DNA of 5,330 nucleotides, taken from positions 1 to 5,330 of the forward strand of contig DGFG01000065.1 of the NCBI GenBank assembly GCA_002391555.1. The letters run 5' to 3'. Below, in pieces: positions 1-5,330 of this stretch (the stretch's first letter is position 1; each line of letters begins with the position of its first letter). The DNA comes from Firmicutes bacterium UBA3906. Its GTDB lineage: Bacteria; Bacillota; Clostridia; Caldicoprobacterales; DTU083. Below the pieces are notes generated by a model that did not search any database, was not told where the DNA came from, and saw only the letters and a program-made list of their open reading frames with translations. The position numbers were made by a program, and so were the translations under genes.

Positions 1-1
1 A

Positions 2-40
2 AGGTTTGTTGATTGGTACAAAGAGTTTTATAGAGTTTAA
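2..40 (+). CDS. C-terminal end of a probable nucleotide-sugar epimerase (partial)
   Basis: The window opens inside a gene. The frame starting at base 2 reads RFVDWYKEFYRV and stops at TAA (38-40). A final helix of the type 'kFVdWYkeyY' is the usual ending of UDP-glucuronate 4-epimerases and related extended short-chain dehydrogenase/reductase (SDR) sugar epimerases. This also fits the next gene, which makes UDP-glucuronate, the substrate of such an epimerase. The stop lies 23 bases before the ugd start with no terminator between them, so the two are probably co-transcribed. Only 12 residues are visible. The family call therefore rests on the tail motif plus the neighbour, and the substrate is inferred. 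Confidence 0.6.
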   Translation, partial: RFVDWYKEFYRV

Positions 41-63
41 ATATCCGAAGGGGGAATTAAACC

Positions 64-1230
64 ATGAAAATAGAAGTTGCAGGAATTGGTTATGTTGGAC
101 TAGCCAATGCTGTTTTATTAGCTCAGCATAATGAGGTAATTGCTCTAGACATCATTCAAGAAAAAGTTGATATGGTTAACAGCAGAAAGTCTCCAATTCA
201 GGATAAAGAGATAGAGGAGTATCTAGCTACTAAAGAATTAAATTTAATGGCTACTACTGATAACTACAAGGCTTACAAGGATGCAGACTATGTGATCATT
301 TCTACTCCTACTAACTATGACCCTGATAAAAACTACTTTAATACTAGATCTGTAGAGGCTGTTATTGCTAATGTTTTATCCATTAATCCAGATGCAGTAA
401 TGGTTATTAAGTCTACTGTACCAGTTGGCTACACTGAAAAAGTAAAAGAGATGTTTGAGACAGATAATATTATTTTCTCACCTGAGTTTTTAAGAGAGGG
501 AAAAGCCCTATATGATAACTTAAACCCTTCAAGGATTGTTGTAGGTGAGGAGTCAAAAAGGGCTGAGGTTTTTGCAAAGCTACTAGCTGAGGGAGCAGTT
601 AAAAAGGATATACCCATTTTGTATACAGGCTCAACAGAGGCAGAGGCTATCAAGCTTTTTGCAAATACCTACCTAGCACTTAGGGTAGCATATTTTAATG
701 AGCTAGATTCCTATGCAGAAATACGTGGCCTTAATACTAGGCAAATTATAGAGGGGGTTGGCCTAGACCCCAGGATAGGTACCCATTATAATAATCCATC
801 CTTTGGATATGGTGGTTACTGCTTGCCTAAGGATACAAAGCAGCTCTTAGCCAATTATGCTGATGTGCCCCAAAATATTATGTCTGCAATAGTAGATGCA
901 AATAGGACCAGGAAAGACCATATAGCTGATATGGTTATAAAAAAGAATCCAAATATTGTAGGTGTCTATAGGCTTACCATGAAAACGGACTCAGATAACT
1001 TTAGGCAATCTGCTATTCAAGGTGTTATGAAGCGCATTAAGGCAAAAGGAATAGAGGTAGTAGTATATGAGCCAGCCTTAAAGGAAGATGAGTTTTACAG
1101 GTCAAGAGTTATAAAAGACTTAGATGAGTTTAAGAAGATTTCAGATGTAATCATCACAAATCGATTGTCTGATGAGATAAAGGATGTAAGAGAAAAGGTA
1201 TATACCAGAGATATATTTAGTAGAGACTAG
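64..1230 (+). CDS. ugd: UDP-glucose 6-dehydrogenase
   Basis: This cytosolic enzyme oxidises UDP-glucose to UDP-glucuronate in two NAD+-dependent steps, supplying uronic acid for capsule or exopolysaccharide. The 388-residue product is close to the roughly 400 residues of streptococcal HasB/Ugd enzymes and appears complete. The N-terminal Rossmann dinucleotide site is GIGYVG (7-12). STPTNYD (about 80-86) and KSTVPVGYT are typical NAD-domain motifs. [15 protein letters not shown] carries Glu141 and Glu145. The central helix [21 protein letters not shown] carries Lys197 and Asn201. The nucleophile is Cys253 in GGYCLPKDT, with Lys256 and Asp257 after it. All catalytic residues of the family are present. 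The ATG is preceded by AAGGGGG (48-54) at 9 bases. The upstream gene ends only 23 bases before and no separate promoter is evident, so it is probably mid-operon. Arginine is mostly AGA/AGG (about 17 of 20). Confidence 0.96.
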   Translation: MKIEVAGIGYVGLANAVLLAQHNEVIALDIIQEKVDMVNSRKSPIQDKEIEEYLATKELNLMATTDNYKAYKDADYVIISTPTNYDPDKNYFNTRSVEAVIANVLSINPDAVMVIKSTVPVGYTEKVKEMFETDNIIFSPEFLREGKALYDNLNPSRIVVGEESKRAEVFAKLLAEGAVKKDIPILYTGSTEAEAIKLFANTYLALRVAYFNELDSYAEIRGLNTRQIIEGVGLDPRIGTHYNNPSFGYGGYCLPKDTKQLLANYADVPQNIMSAIVDANRTRKDHIADMVIKKNPNIVGVYRLTMKTDSDNFRQSAIQGVMKRIKAKGIEVVVYEPALKEDEFYRSRVIKDLDEFKKISDVIITNRLSDEIKDVREKVYTRDIFSRD

Positions 1231-1234
1231 GGGT

Positions 1235-1252
1235 ATTGATATCAATTTTTTT
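1235..1252 (+). repeat. 12-bp palindrome followed by a T-run after ugd
   Basis: Five bases after the ugd stop lies ATTGATATCAAT (1235-1246), a perfect palindrome running into seven T (1246-1252). As RNA it could form only a 4-bp AU-rich stem, so it would be at best a weak terminator. It could also be a protein-binding site. The palindrome is seen directly; any function is a guess. Confidence 0.3.
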
Positions 1253-1274
1253 AGTAGTGAGATAGGATAAGTAC

Positions 1275-1290
1275 CTCAGGGTTTCCTGAG
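1275..1290 (+). promoter_or_regulatory. Small hairpin just upstream of the helicase ribosome binding site
   Basis: CTCAGG (1275-1280) and CCTGAG (1285-1290) form a perfect 6-bp stem with a GTTT loop, ending 7 bases before the AGGA ribosome binding site (1298-1301) of the helicase-nuclease gene. There is no following T-run, so it is not an intrinsic terminator. It may protect the mRNA 5' end, modulate translation, or be an operator half-site pair. No convincing -35/-10 pair was found in the 1231-1307 gap, so the helicase may be read through from the ugd transcript. Confidence 0.35.
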
Positions 1291-1307
1291 TAATAATAGG
1301 ATATAAT

Positions 1308-4025
1308 GTGATGAAAAATGACAGATATCTTATAATCCTTAAGGGGAAGGATCGTACTGATAGTGTTTATTCATGGCGCTATGACAATGGTCGTATTGTG
1401 ATAAGATTCAATGGAGGAAAATCTTATACCTATTCTCCTAATAATGTACGTATTTTAACCGATCCAGCAGAGCTAGACCCAAAGGATTATCTTGTATTGT
1501 TAAATAATAAGCCTCTAAGGAATATTGAACGTATACAACATTTTGGACCCTATACTAGACTAATATACAAAAGTGGTTATAGTAAATCCTTTTTAAGGCC
1601 CAGGCTTAAAATTATTGAATCATCTCTTATCGATACTAAATCAAAGAACATATTTGAATATCTAAAGGAAATAGCCATTGCTGTTAGCCTCTATTCTGCT
1701 GTTGGTGATAATATTCTAGGCAAGCATTACAGTAAAATAGAATATGTACGAAACGACAGTATACTAGCGTCATATTTAACTGGCCAGCTAGTTCCTCCAG
1801 ACATACAGCTTGCGGAAACCCCTGTTTTCCCATTTGGCTTTAATGAAAGTCAGAAAACAGCTGTTGAAAATGCCATGAATAATAGGCTAAGTATCATTGA
1901 GGGTCCGCCTGGTACTGGAAAGACACAGACAATACTAAATATTATTGCAAATGCAATCATAAGGGGACAAAGTGTTGCTGTAGTCTCAAGTAATAACTCC
2001 GCAACGGCTAATGTACTCGAAAAATTAGAAAAATCAGATCTAGGTTTTATTGCTGCCTTCCTAGGTAGCTATACAAACAAAGAAGCCTTTATAAAGGCTC
2101 AAAGTGCTGACATACCCTATTCGGAGTCGTGGATACTAAGTTATGATACTGGAAAATGTATTAGTAAAAAGCTCGATAGGATGAGTGCCGAGCTCGACAG
2201 CATGCTACTTTATAAGAATACCCTTTCTATCAAAAAACGTGAACTAGATGTAATAGAAATAGAATATCGCCACTTCCTAAAGTTTTATAATGATAGCCTA
2301 GGCAATGAAGCAACTCCAAAACCCATAAACAAGTTATCTGCAGGGAATGCATTAAAGCTCTGGCTACAGTATGAGCATTATGCTGAAAACAAGAAAAGAG
2401 TTTCGCTAATACTTAGGCTAACCACTTTCTTAAGATACGGAATAAGCAGCAGACGTCTTGTTAAGCTCTCTACTGACAAAATCGCCACTCTATGCCAAAG
2501 GCGGTTTTATGAAGCAACGATTAGTGACCTAAAAGGACAGATAAGAGATATTGAGAAAAAGCTAAATAGGTTTGACTTCGATCGTGCTATGGGTGAGTAC
2601 TCTAGCCTTTCAATGAAGCTGTTTAAATCTGCAGTAGGACAAAGGTATAAGTATAGGTCCAAACGGACTATATATGATATGGATGATCTTTGGAAGAATT
2701 CAGAAAGCTTTATTAGAGACTATCCCATTATCTTAAGTACCACATATTCACTTCGTTCCAGCCTATCACACGATTATTTTTATGACTATGTAATAGTAGA
2801 TGAGGCCTCACAGGTGGACATAGCTACTGGTGCGCTTGCACTTTCTTGTGCAAAAAAGGCTGTGATAGTAGGTGACCTAAAGCAGCTCCCAAATGTAGTA
2901 ACAGGTGAAATGAAGGCTAAAACAAATAGCATATTTAAAAAGTATTCGATTAATTCGGCCTATAGGTATTCAGACCATAGCCTACTATCATCAGTATGTG
3001 AACTTTTTGCAGATTTACCCCGCACCATGCTAAAGGAGCATTATCGTTGTCATCCAAAGATTATTGAATTTTGCAACGCCAAGTTTTATGATAATCAACT
3101 AATAGTCTTAAATGAGCCCAAGACAGAAAAAATGCCTCTTTTAGTTTATAAGACAGTTAAAGGCAACCATGCAAGAGAACGTGTAAACCAGAGGCAGATA
3201 GATGTTATATTAAAAGAAGTGATACCGCAGCAGGGGCTAAATGTAAATGATGATTCAGTAGGTATAGTCTCGCCTTATCGTAACCATACTAACGAGCTAC
3301 AAAGGGTCTTTTCTGGGACGCAGGTTAAAGCAGATACCGTAGACAAGTTCCAGGGGCGAGAAAAGGACACAATAATACTATGTACAGTTGATAATGAAAT
3401 ATCTGAATTTGCAGACAGCCCTAATCGGCTGAATGTGGCAGTCTCTAGGGCTATTAATCAACTTATAGTGGTTACCGATGGCAATATATCAGACAAGGAC
3501 AGTAATACTAGAGATCTGGTTAATTATATTAGGTATAATAATTTTGAGACAATCCAAAGTGAAGTTTACTCAGTATTTGACTATCTATATAAAAGCTATG
3601 CAAATAAACGAAGAAAATGGATGAGAAAGCGTAAGAGGATATCCGAATATGAAAGTGAAAACCTAATGTATGAGCTAATTAGGGATGTATTAGAACTAGA
3701 GGCTTTTCGTAAATATGATGTAGCTACCCATGTGCCACTTAAAATGATCATTAGTGATCCTGCAAAACTAGACGATAAAGAAGCATCATATGCAATGAAT
3801 ATACTGACACATGTAGATTTTCTTATATTTGACAAGCTAAGTAAGCAGCCTGTACTTGTTGTAGAGGTAGATGGTTATGCCTATCACAGTCATGGTATAC
3901 AGGTCGAACGTGATACTATGAAAAACAGGATACTAAATAAATATGACATTCCCTATGAAAGATTTTGGACCAATCAGAGTGGTGAAAAAGAGCGTCTGAT
4001 AGCTGCACTAGATAAAGTAGGTTGA
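1308..4025 (+). CDS. SF1 (Upf1-like) helicase fused to a C-terminal PD-(D/E)XK-type nuclease
   Basis: A 905-residue protein predicted to couple ATP-driven nucleic-acid unwinding to cleavage. Residues 1-105 are a beta-rich N-terminal region, perhaps KTSC-like. The helicase core shows the Q motif (Gln182), Walker A GPPGTGKT (199-206, Lys205), Walker B DEASQ (498-502), motif III GDLKQLP (522-528), EHYRCHP (577-583), GIVSPYR (652-658), motif V DKFQGRE (679-685) and motif VI NRLNVAVSRA (706-715, Arg714). Every motor motif is intact. Residues about 275-460 form a charged helical insert between motifs Ia and II. The C-terminus resembles DUF2726/DUF559/Vsr-like nucleases: Glu784, Asp837 (HVDFLIFD), Glu853-x-Asp855 (VVEVDG), His860, RDTMKNRIL (868-876) and ERFW (884-887). 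There is no signal peptide or membrane segment. GTG 1308 and ATG 1311 are adjacent possible starts; AGGA (1298-1301) fits both. Architecture is typical of accessory and anti-phage helicase-nucleases, but the specific role is unknown. Its neighbours are sugar genes, so the context gives no partner. Confidence 0.93.
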   Translation: MMKNDRYLIILKGKDRTDSVYSWRYDNGRIVIRFNGGKSYTYSPNNVRILTDPAELDPKDYLVLLNNKPLRNIERIQHFGPYTRLIYKSGYSKSFLRPRLKIIESSLIDTKSKNIFEYLKEIAIAVSLYSAVGDNILGKHYSKIEYVRNDSILASYLTGQLVPPDIQLAETPVFPFGFNESQKTAVENAMNNRLSIIEGPPGTGKTQTILNIIANAIIRGQSVAVVSSNNSATANVLEKLEKSDLGFIAAFLGSYTNKEAFIKAQSADIPYSESWILSYDTGKCISKKLDRMSAELDSMLLYKNTLSIKKRELDVIEIEYRHFLKFYNDSLGNEATPKPINKLSAGNALKLWLQYEHYAENKKRVSLILRLTTFLRYGISSRRLVKLSTDKIATLCQRRFYEATISDLKGQIRDIEKKLNRFDFDRAMGEYSSLSMKLFKSAVGQRYKYRSKRTIYDMDDLWKNSESFIRDYPIILSTTYSLRSSLSHDYFYDYVIVDEASQVDIATGALALSCAKKAVIVGDLKQLPNVVTGEMKAKTNSIFKKYSINSAYRYSDHSLLSSVCELFADLPRTMLKEHYRCHPKIIEFCNAKFYDNQLIVLNEPKTEKMPLLVYKTVKGNHARERVNQRQIDVILKEVIPQQGLNVNDDSVGIVSPYRNHTNELQRVFSGTQVKADTVDKFQGREKDTIILCTVDNEISEFADSPNRLNVAVSRAINQLIVVTDGNISDKDSNTRDLVNYIRYNNFETIQSEVYSVFDYLYKSYANKRRKWMRKRKRISEYESENLMYELIRDVLELEAFRKYDVATHVPLKMIISDPAKLDDKEASYAMNILTHVDFLIFDKLSKQPVLVVEVDGYAYHSHGIQVERDTMKNRILNKYDIPYERFWTNQSGEKERLIAALDKVG

Positions 4026-4096
4026 GGCTCTCATCTATTGAAAGTTACTAAGTAGGACTTTAATTTATAAGGGAACATTATAGAATGATGATTAAC

Positions 4097-4135
4097 GCGG
4101 GCATGTATTAGTATCGGACATAGCCCGTTTTTTTT
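4097..4135 (+). terminator. Rho-independent terminator of the helicase-nuclease transcript
   Basis: CGGGC (4098-4102) pairs with GCCCG (4123-4127). The stem continues inward, after a one-base bulge (A4122), as ATGT (4103-4106) with ACAT (4118-4121), and a G-T pair can close the base (4097/4128). The 11-base loop is 4107-4117. Eight T follow (4128-4135). It lies about 70 bases past the helicase stop and would separate that gene from the downstream sugar gene. Confidence 0.85.
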
Positions 4136-4142
4136 GGTCTAC

Positions 4143-4203
4143 CTGTATACAGTCAACTAAACTAGTATATTAGGTCATAAACACTGGGCATAATAGTCAT
4201 AAA
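4143..4203 (+). repeat. Palindrome and paired 8-bp direct repeats upstream of the promoter
   Basis: CTGTATACAG (4143-4152) is a perfect 10-bp palindrome directly behind the terminator. GTCATAAA occurs twice (4174-4181 and 4196-4203), 22 bases apart start to start, close to two helical turns. Such spacing can suit a dimeric DNA-binding protein acting on the promoter about 50 bases further on, but in AT-rich DNA these could be chance. No open reading frame of note lies in 4136-4255. Confidence 0.3.
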
Positions 4204-4254
4204 GGTTAGAACTGTAGATATGATTAGTGGAGCTATTAACAATACGCCATTTAG

Positions 4255-4283
4255 TTGTTAGCTAATTGTCTGTGTGATATAAT
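4255..4283 (+). promoter_or_regulatory. Probable sigma-A extended -10 promoter for the downstream sugar gene
   Basis: TTGTTA (4255-4260, 4 of 6 matches to TTGACA), a 17-base spacer and a perfect TATAAT (4278-4283) preceded by TGA (4275-4277) give an extended -10 (TGnTATAAT). Transcription would begin near 4290, leaving a leader of about 365 bases before the epimerase ATG. It lies after the helicase terminator, so it would restart transcription of the sugar genes. The -10 box sits inside the left arm of the inverted repeat at 4275-4309, and the -35 box lies in the right arm of a smaller one (TAACAA 4237-4242 / TTGTTA 4255-4260), which suggests operator control. The start site is not proven. 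Confidence 0.6.
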
Positions 4284-4309
4284 TACTTCGATATGTAGTA
4301 ATTATATCA
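4275..4309 (+). repeat. 12-bp perfect inverted repeat overlapping the -10 box
   Basis: TGATATAATTAC (4275-4286) and GTAATTATATCA (4298-4309) are exact reverse complements around an 11-base centre (4287-4297). A protein dimer bound here would cover the -10 box and the predicted transcription start. The half-sites are 23 bases apart start to start, about two turns. In RNA only the part downstream of the start would be present, so a DNA operator is a better explanation than a hairpin. It could also be the remnant of a small mobile element end, but no matching partner was seen elsewhere. Confidence 0.55.
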
Positions 4310-4572
4310 TAGAAATTTATATCAAAGGATCTGCTGTTTCGGCGCAAATTCTTTAATATGATGTTATAAAATAAGTCCATGTCCGCTTTTTTAGGGGACA
4401 ATGGCCGAGCCATGCTTTAAATGGCGAAAAATGATATCTTGAAGTAAAAAATGGGTGATATTTTCCCACCTTTCTTTTCAGAAAATGCCATTCCGAAATT
4501 GCCTATACAATAGTGACATATAGAGGCAATATGTAGGTAATCTACTATACAAGGTGAGGGGTACTTAGTAGA
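4290..4572 (+). promoter_or_regulatory. Hairpin-rich untranslated leader (possible cis-acting RNA)
   Basis: Between the predicted transcription start and the last gene no convincing complete open frame exists, but stems recur. An imperfect stem pairs 4317-4330 with 4348-4361 (one mismatch, with an inner GCTG/CGGC hairpin). CCATGTCC (4377-4384) pairs with GGACAATGG (4396-4404, one bulge). GCCAT (4409-4413) pairs with ATGGC (either 4401-4405 or 4421-4425). ATTGCC plus TATA (4498-4507) pairs with TATA-GA-GGCAAT (4519-4530). TCTACTATAC (4541-4550) pairs with GTA-CT-TAGTAGA (4561-4572), exposing a purine loop AAGGTGAGGG. Alternative pairings of the CCAT/ATGG blocks resemble attenuator-type switches. 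I do not recognise a known riboswitch or T-box core. Some or all of this may be chance in AT-rich, possibly decayed sequence. Confidence 0.3.
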
Positions 4573-4639
4573 ATTTAACAAGATAGAGCAGACGGAAAGG
4601 GGCAAGACTTTTCGAATTTACAAGGACAATGCCCTGTAG
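4541..4639 (+). pseudogene. Possible 3' remnant of a lost polysaccharide gene
   Basis: A frame open from just after a TAA (4538-4540) to TAG (4637-4639) encodes a protein-like tail containing EFNKIEQTERGKTFRIYK. It has no usable ATG/GTG/TTG start. Its stop lies 17 bases before the next ATG, with the AGAGG ribosome binding site between, which is the spacing expected of an intact gene junction in an operon. This suggests the true end of a former gene whose upstream part was deleted or replaced, perhaps when the helicase module arrived. I cannot assign a family. Its first part overlaps the hairpin at 4541-4572, so a purely non-coding reading is also possible. Confidence 0.3.
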
Positions 4640-4656
4640 TACAGAGAGGTAAATAA

Positions 4657-5311
4657 ATGAAGAAGATTTTAATAACAGGCAAGGATAGCTATATAGGTAC
4701 TTCATTTGAAAAGTGGCTATCAAAGTGGCCTGATAAGTATAGAGTAGATACAATCGATATGAAAAGTGATACTTGGAGAGACAATGACTTTTCTGGGTAT
4801 GATGTTGTTTTTCATGTGGCTGGGATAGCTCATATTAGAGAAACAAGAAAAAATAGAGACCTTTACTACAGAGTAAATAGGGATTTAGCATATGAGACTG
4901 CTAAAAAGGCTAAAACTGCAGGTGTTAAGCAGTTTATTTTTTTAAGTTCAATGAGTATCTACGGAATAGAGACTGGAAGGATTGATGAGTCTACATCGTT
5001 AAGAGCTGATACAGCATATGGAAAGTCAAAACTCGAGGCTGAAAATTTAGTTAGTCAACTACAGGATGATTCCTTTGTAGTAGCTACCTTAAGGCCTCCT
5101 ATGATATATGGGAAGGGTTGTAAAGGAAATTACCCAAGGTTGTCGAAATTAGCTCGTTTAACTCCGGTTTTTCCAAAGGTTGAAAACAAAAGAAGTATGA
5201 TTTATATAGATAACTTATCAGAGTTTGTTAAGCAGTTAATTGATAATCAGAGTGCTGGATTGTACTTTCCGCAGAATGAAGAATATGTTAATACTAGTGA
5301 GATGGTTAGAC
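4657..5311 (+). CDS. NAD-dependent sugar epimerase/dehydratase (extended SDR family), 3' end missing
   Basis: The 218 visible residues belong to the extended SDR family, which epimerises or dehydrates nucleotide-linked sugars in the cytosol for polysaccharide synthesis. The Rossmann site is TGKDSYIG (7-14), a variant of TGxxGxxG with Ser in place of the middle Gly, a form I recall from some Firmicute polysaccharide-locus homologues. DVVFHVAGIAH (49-59) is the 'HxAa' strand. SSMSIYG (97-103) supplies the catalytic Ser (probably Ser98). YGKSK (121-125) is the catalytic Tyr121-x3-Lys125. LRPPMIYG (145-152) and RSMIYIDNL (179-187) match the substrate-binding and 'R..i.vdDl' motifs. Family members are usually about 280-320 residues, so roughly the last quarter is missing. 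ATG 4657 is supported by AGAGG (4645-4649) at 7 bases. The frame is cut by the adapter at 5312; codons read beyond that are not real. GalE-like 4-epimerase or a WbpV/CapD-type relative are the likely choices; the substrate is undetermined. Confidence 0.9.
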
Positions 5312-5330
5312 CTGTCTCTTATACACATCT
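5312..5330. other. Tn5/Nextera mosaic-end adapter sequence (artefact)
   Basis: The last 19 bases, CTGTCTCTTATACACATCT, are exactly the reverse complement of the 19-base Tn5 mosaic end used in Nextera-type library preparation (AGATGTGTATAAGAGACAG). A full-length exact match ending at the last base of the window is the signature of adapter read-through left on an assembled contig. It should be trimmed and not translated. A natural Tn5/IS50 end is very unlikely here because nothing transposon-like adjoins it. Confidence 0.97.

Noticed and set aside
429..653. Minus-strand frame inside ugd
   Set aside because: It is a shadow of the ugd coding sequence, which has all family motifs on the + strand.
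1235..1252. Strong terminator after ugd
   Set aside because: The T-run is preceded only by a 4-bp AU-rich stem when a loop is allowed. That is too weak to call an intrinsic terminator.
3596..3835. Minus-strand frame inside the helicase-nuclease C-terminus
   Set aside because: It is a shadow of the helicase coding frame, with no independent start signal.
4085..4111. Eight-codon open frame (MMINAGMY) with AAGGGAA upstream, overlapping the terminator stem
   Set aside because: It resembles a leader peptide with an attenuator, but the codons show no run of a regulatory amino acid, no promoter for it was found, and no gene follows the terminator closely. It is more likely chance.
4301..4329. Mirror-image extended -10 (TGATATAAT) on the minus strand from the right arm of the inverted repeat
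   Set aside because: It follows automatically from the palindromic symmetry, and no acceptable -35 exists at 16-18 bases (the sequence there reads TCCTTT).
4451..4513. Twenty-codon frame starting MGDIFPPFF in the leader
   Set aside because: The upstream sequence has no recognisable ribosome binding site, and the frame is short enough to occur by chance.
4417..4605. 62-codon minus-strand open frame in the non-coding stretch
   Set aside because: It has no ribosome binding site, low-complexity hydrophobic content, and runs through the hairpins and the possible gene scar on the opposite strand. It reads as a chance frame in AT-rich DNA.
4136..4656. CRISPR array, tRNA or insertion sequence in the long non-coding stretch
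   Set aside because: There are no regularly spaced repeats of array length, no cloverleaf with conserved T-loop bases, and no transposase or matching terminal inverted repeats.
4565..4753. 62-codon minus-strand open frame crossing the start of the epimerase gene
   Set aside because: It is antisense to the well-supported epimerase start and its ribosome binding site, and shows no family motifs.
5312..5330. End of a natural Tn5/IS50 transposon
   Set aside because: The match stops exactly at the contig edge, uses the engineered mosaic end, and has no adjacent IS50 sequence; adapter read-through explains it fully.

Overview
The window is AT-rich DNA from a low-GC bacterium, most likely a Firmicute of the Clostridia type. 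The signs are frequent AGA/AGG, ATA and TTA/CTA codons, strong AAGGGGG- and AGAGG-type ribosome binding sites, and a sigma-A-like extended -10 promoter. No species can be named from the sequence. All genes lie on the + strand. The window looks like a short contig or contig end from a surface-polysaccharide (capsule/exopolysaccharide) locus.

Layout. Positions 2-40 hold the last 12 codons of a gene whose tail looks like a nucleotide-sugar epimerase. After 23 bases comes a complete UDP-glucose 6-dehydrogenase gene (ugd, 64-1230). A 77-base gap with two small inverted repeats leads to a 905-residue protein (1308-4025): a Upf1-like superfamily 1 helicase fused to a C-terminal PD-(D/E)XK-type nuclease domain. 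An intrinsic terminator (4097-4135) follows. Then comes about 520 bases without a recognisable complete gene. This stretch holds an extended -10 promoter whose -10 box lies in one arm of a 12-bp inverted repeat, a run of further potential RNA hairpins, and a short open frame ending in TAG just before the next ribosome binding site that may be the 3' scar of a lost gene. The last gene (from 4657) is an NAD-dependent sugar epimerase/dehydratase, cut off at 5311.

The final 19 bases (5312-5330) match exactly the Tn5/Nextera mosaic-end adapter. They are sequencing residue, not genome, so the natural sequence stops at 5311.

How the genes fit together. The flanking genes belong to nucleotide-sugar supply: UDP-glucose to UDP-glucuronate by Ugd, with epimerases on both sides. 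The helicase-nuclease is the odd one out. Its fold combination is typical of nucleic-acid-processing or anti-phage proteins, it carries relatively more CGN arginine codons near its start than ugd does, it is closed by its own terminator, and the following sugar gene appears to have its own promoter. The simplest reading is a single-gene accessory (possibly defence) module lodged in a variable polysaccharide locus. The defence role is inference and is not shown by the sequence.
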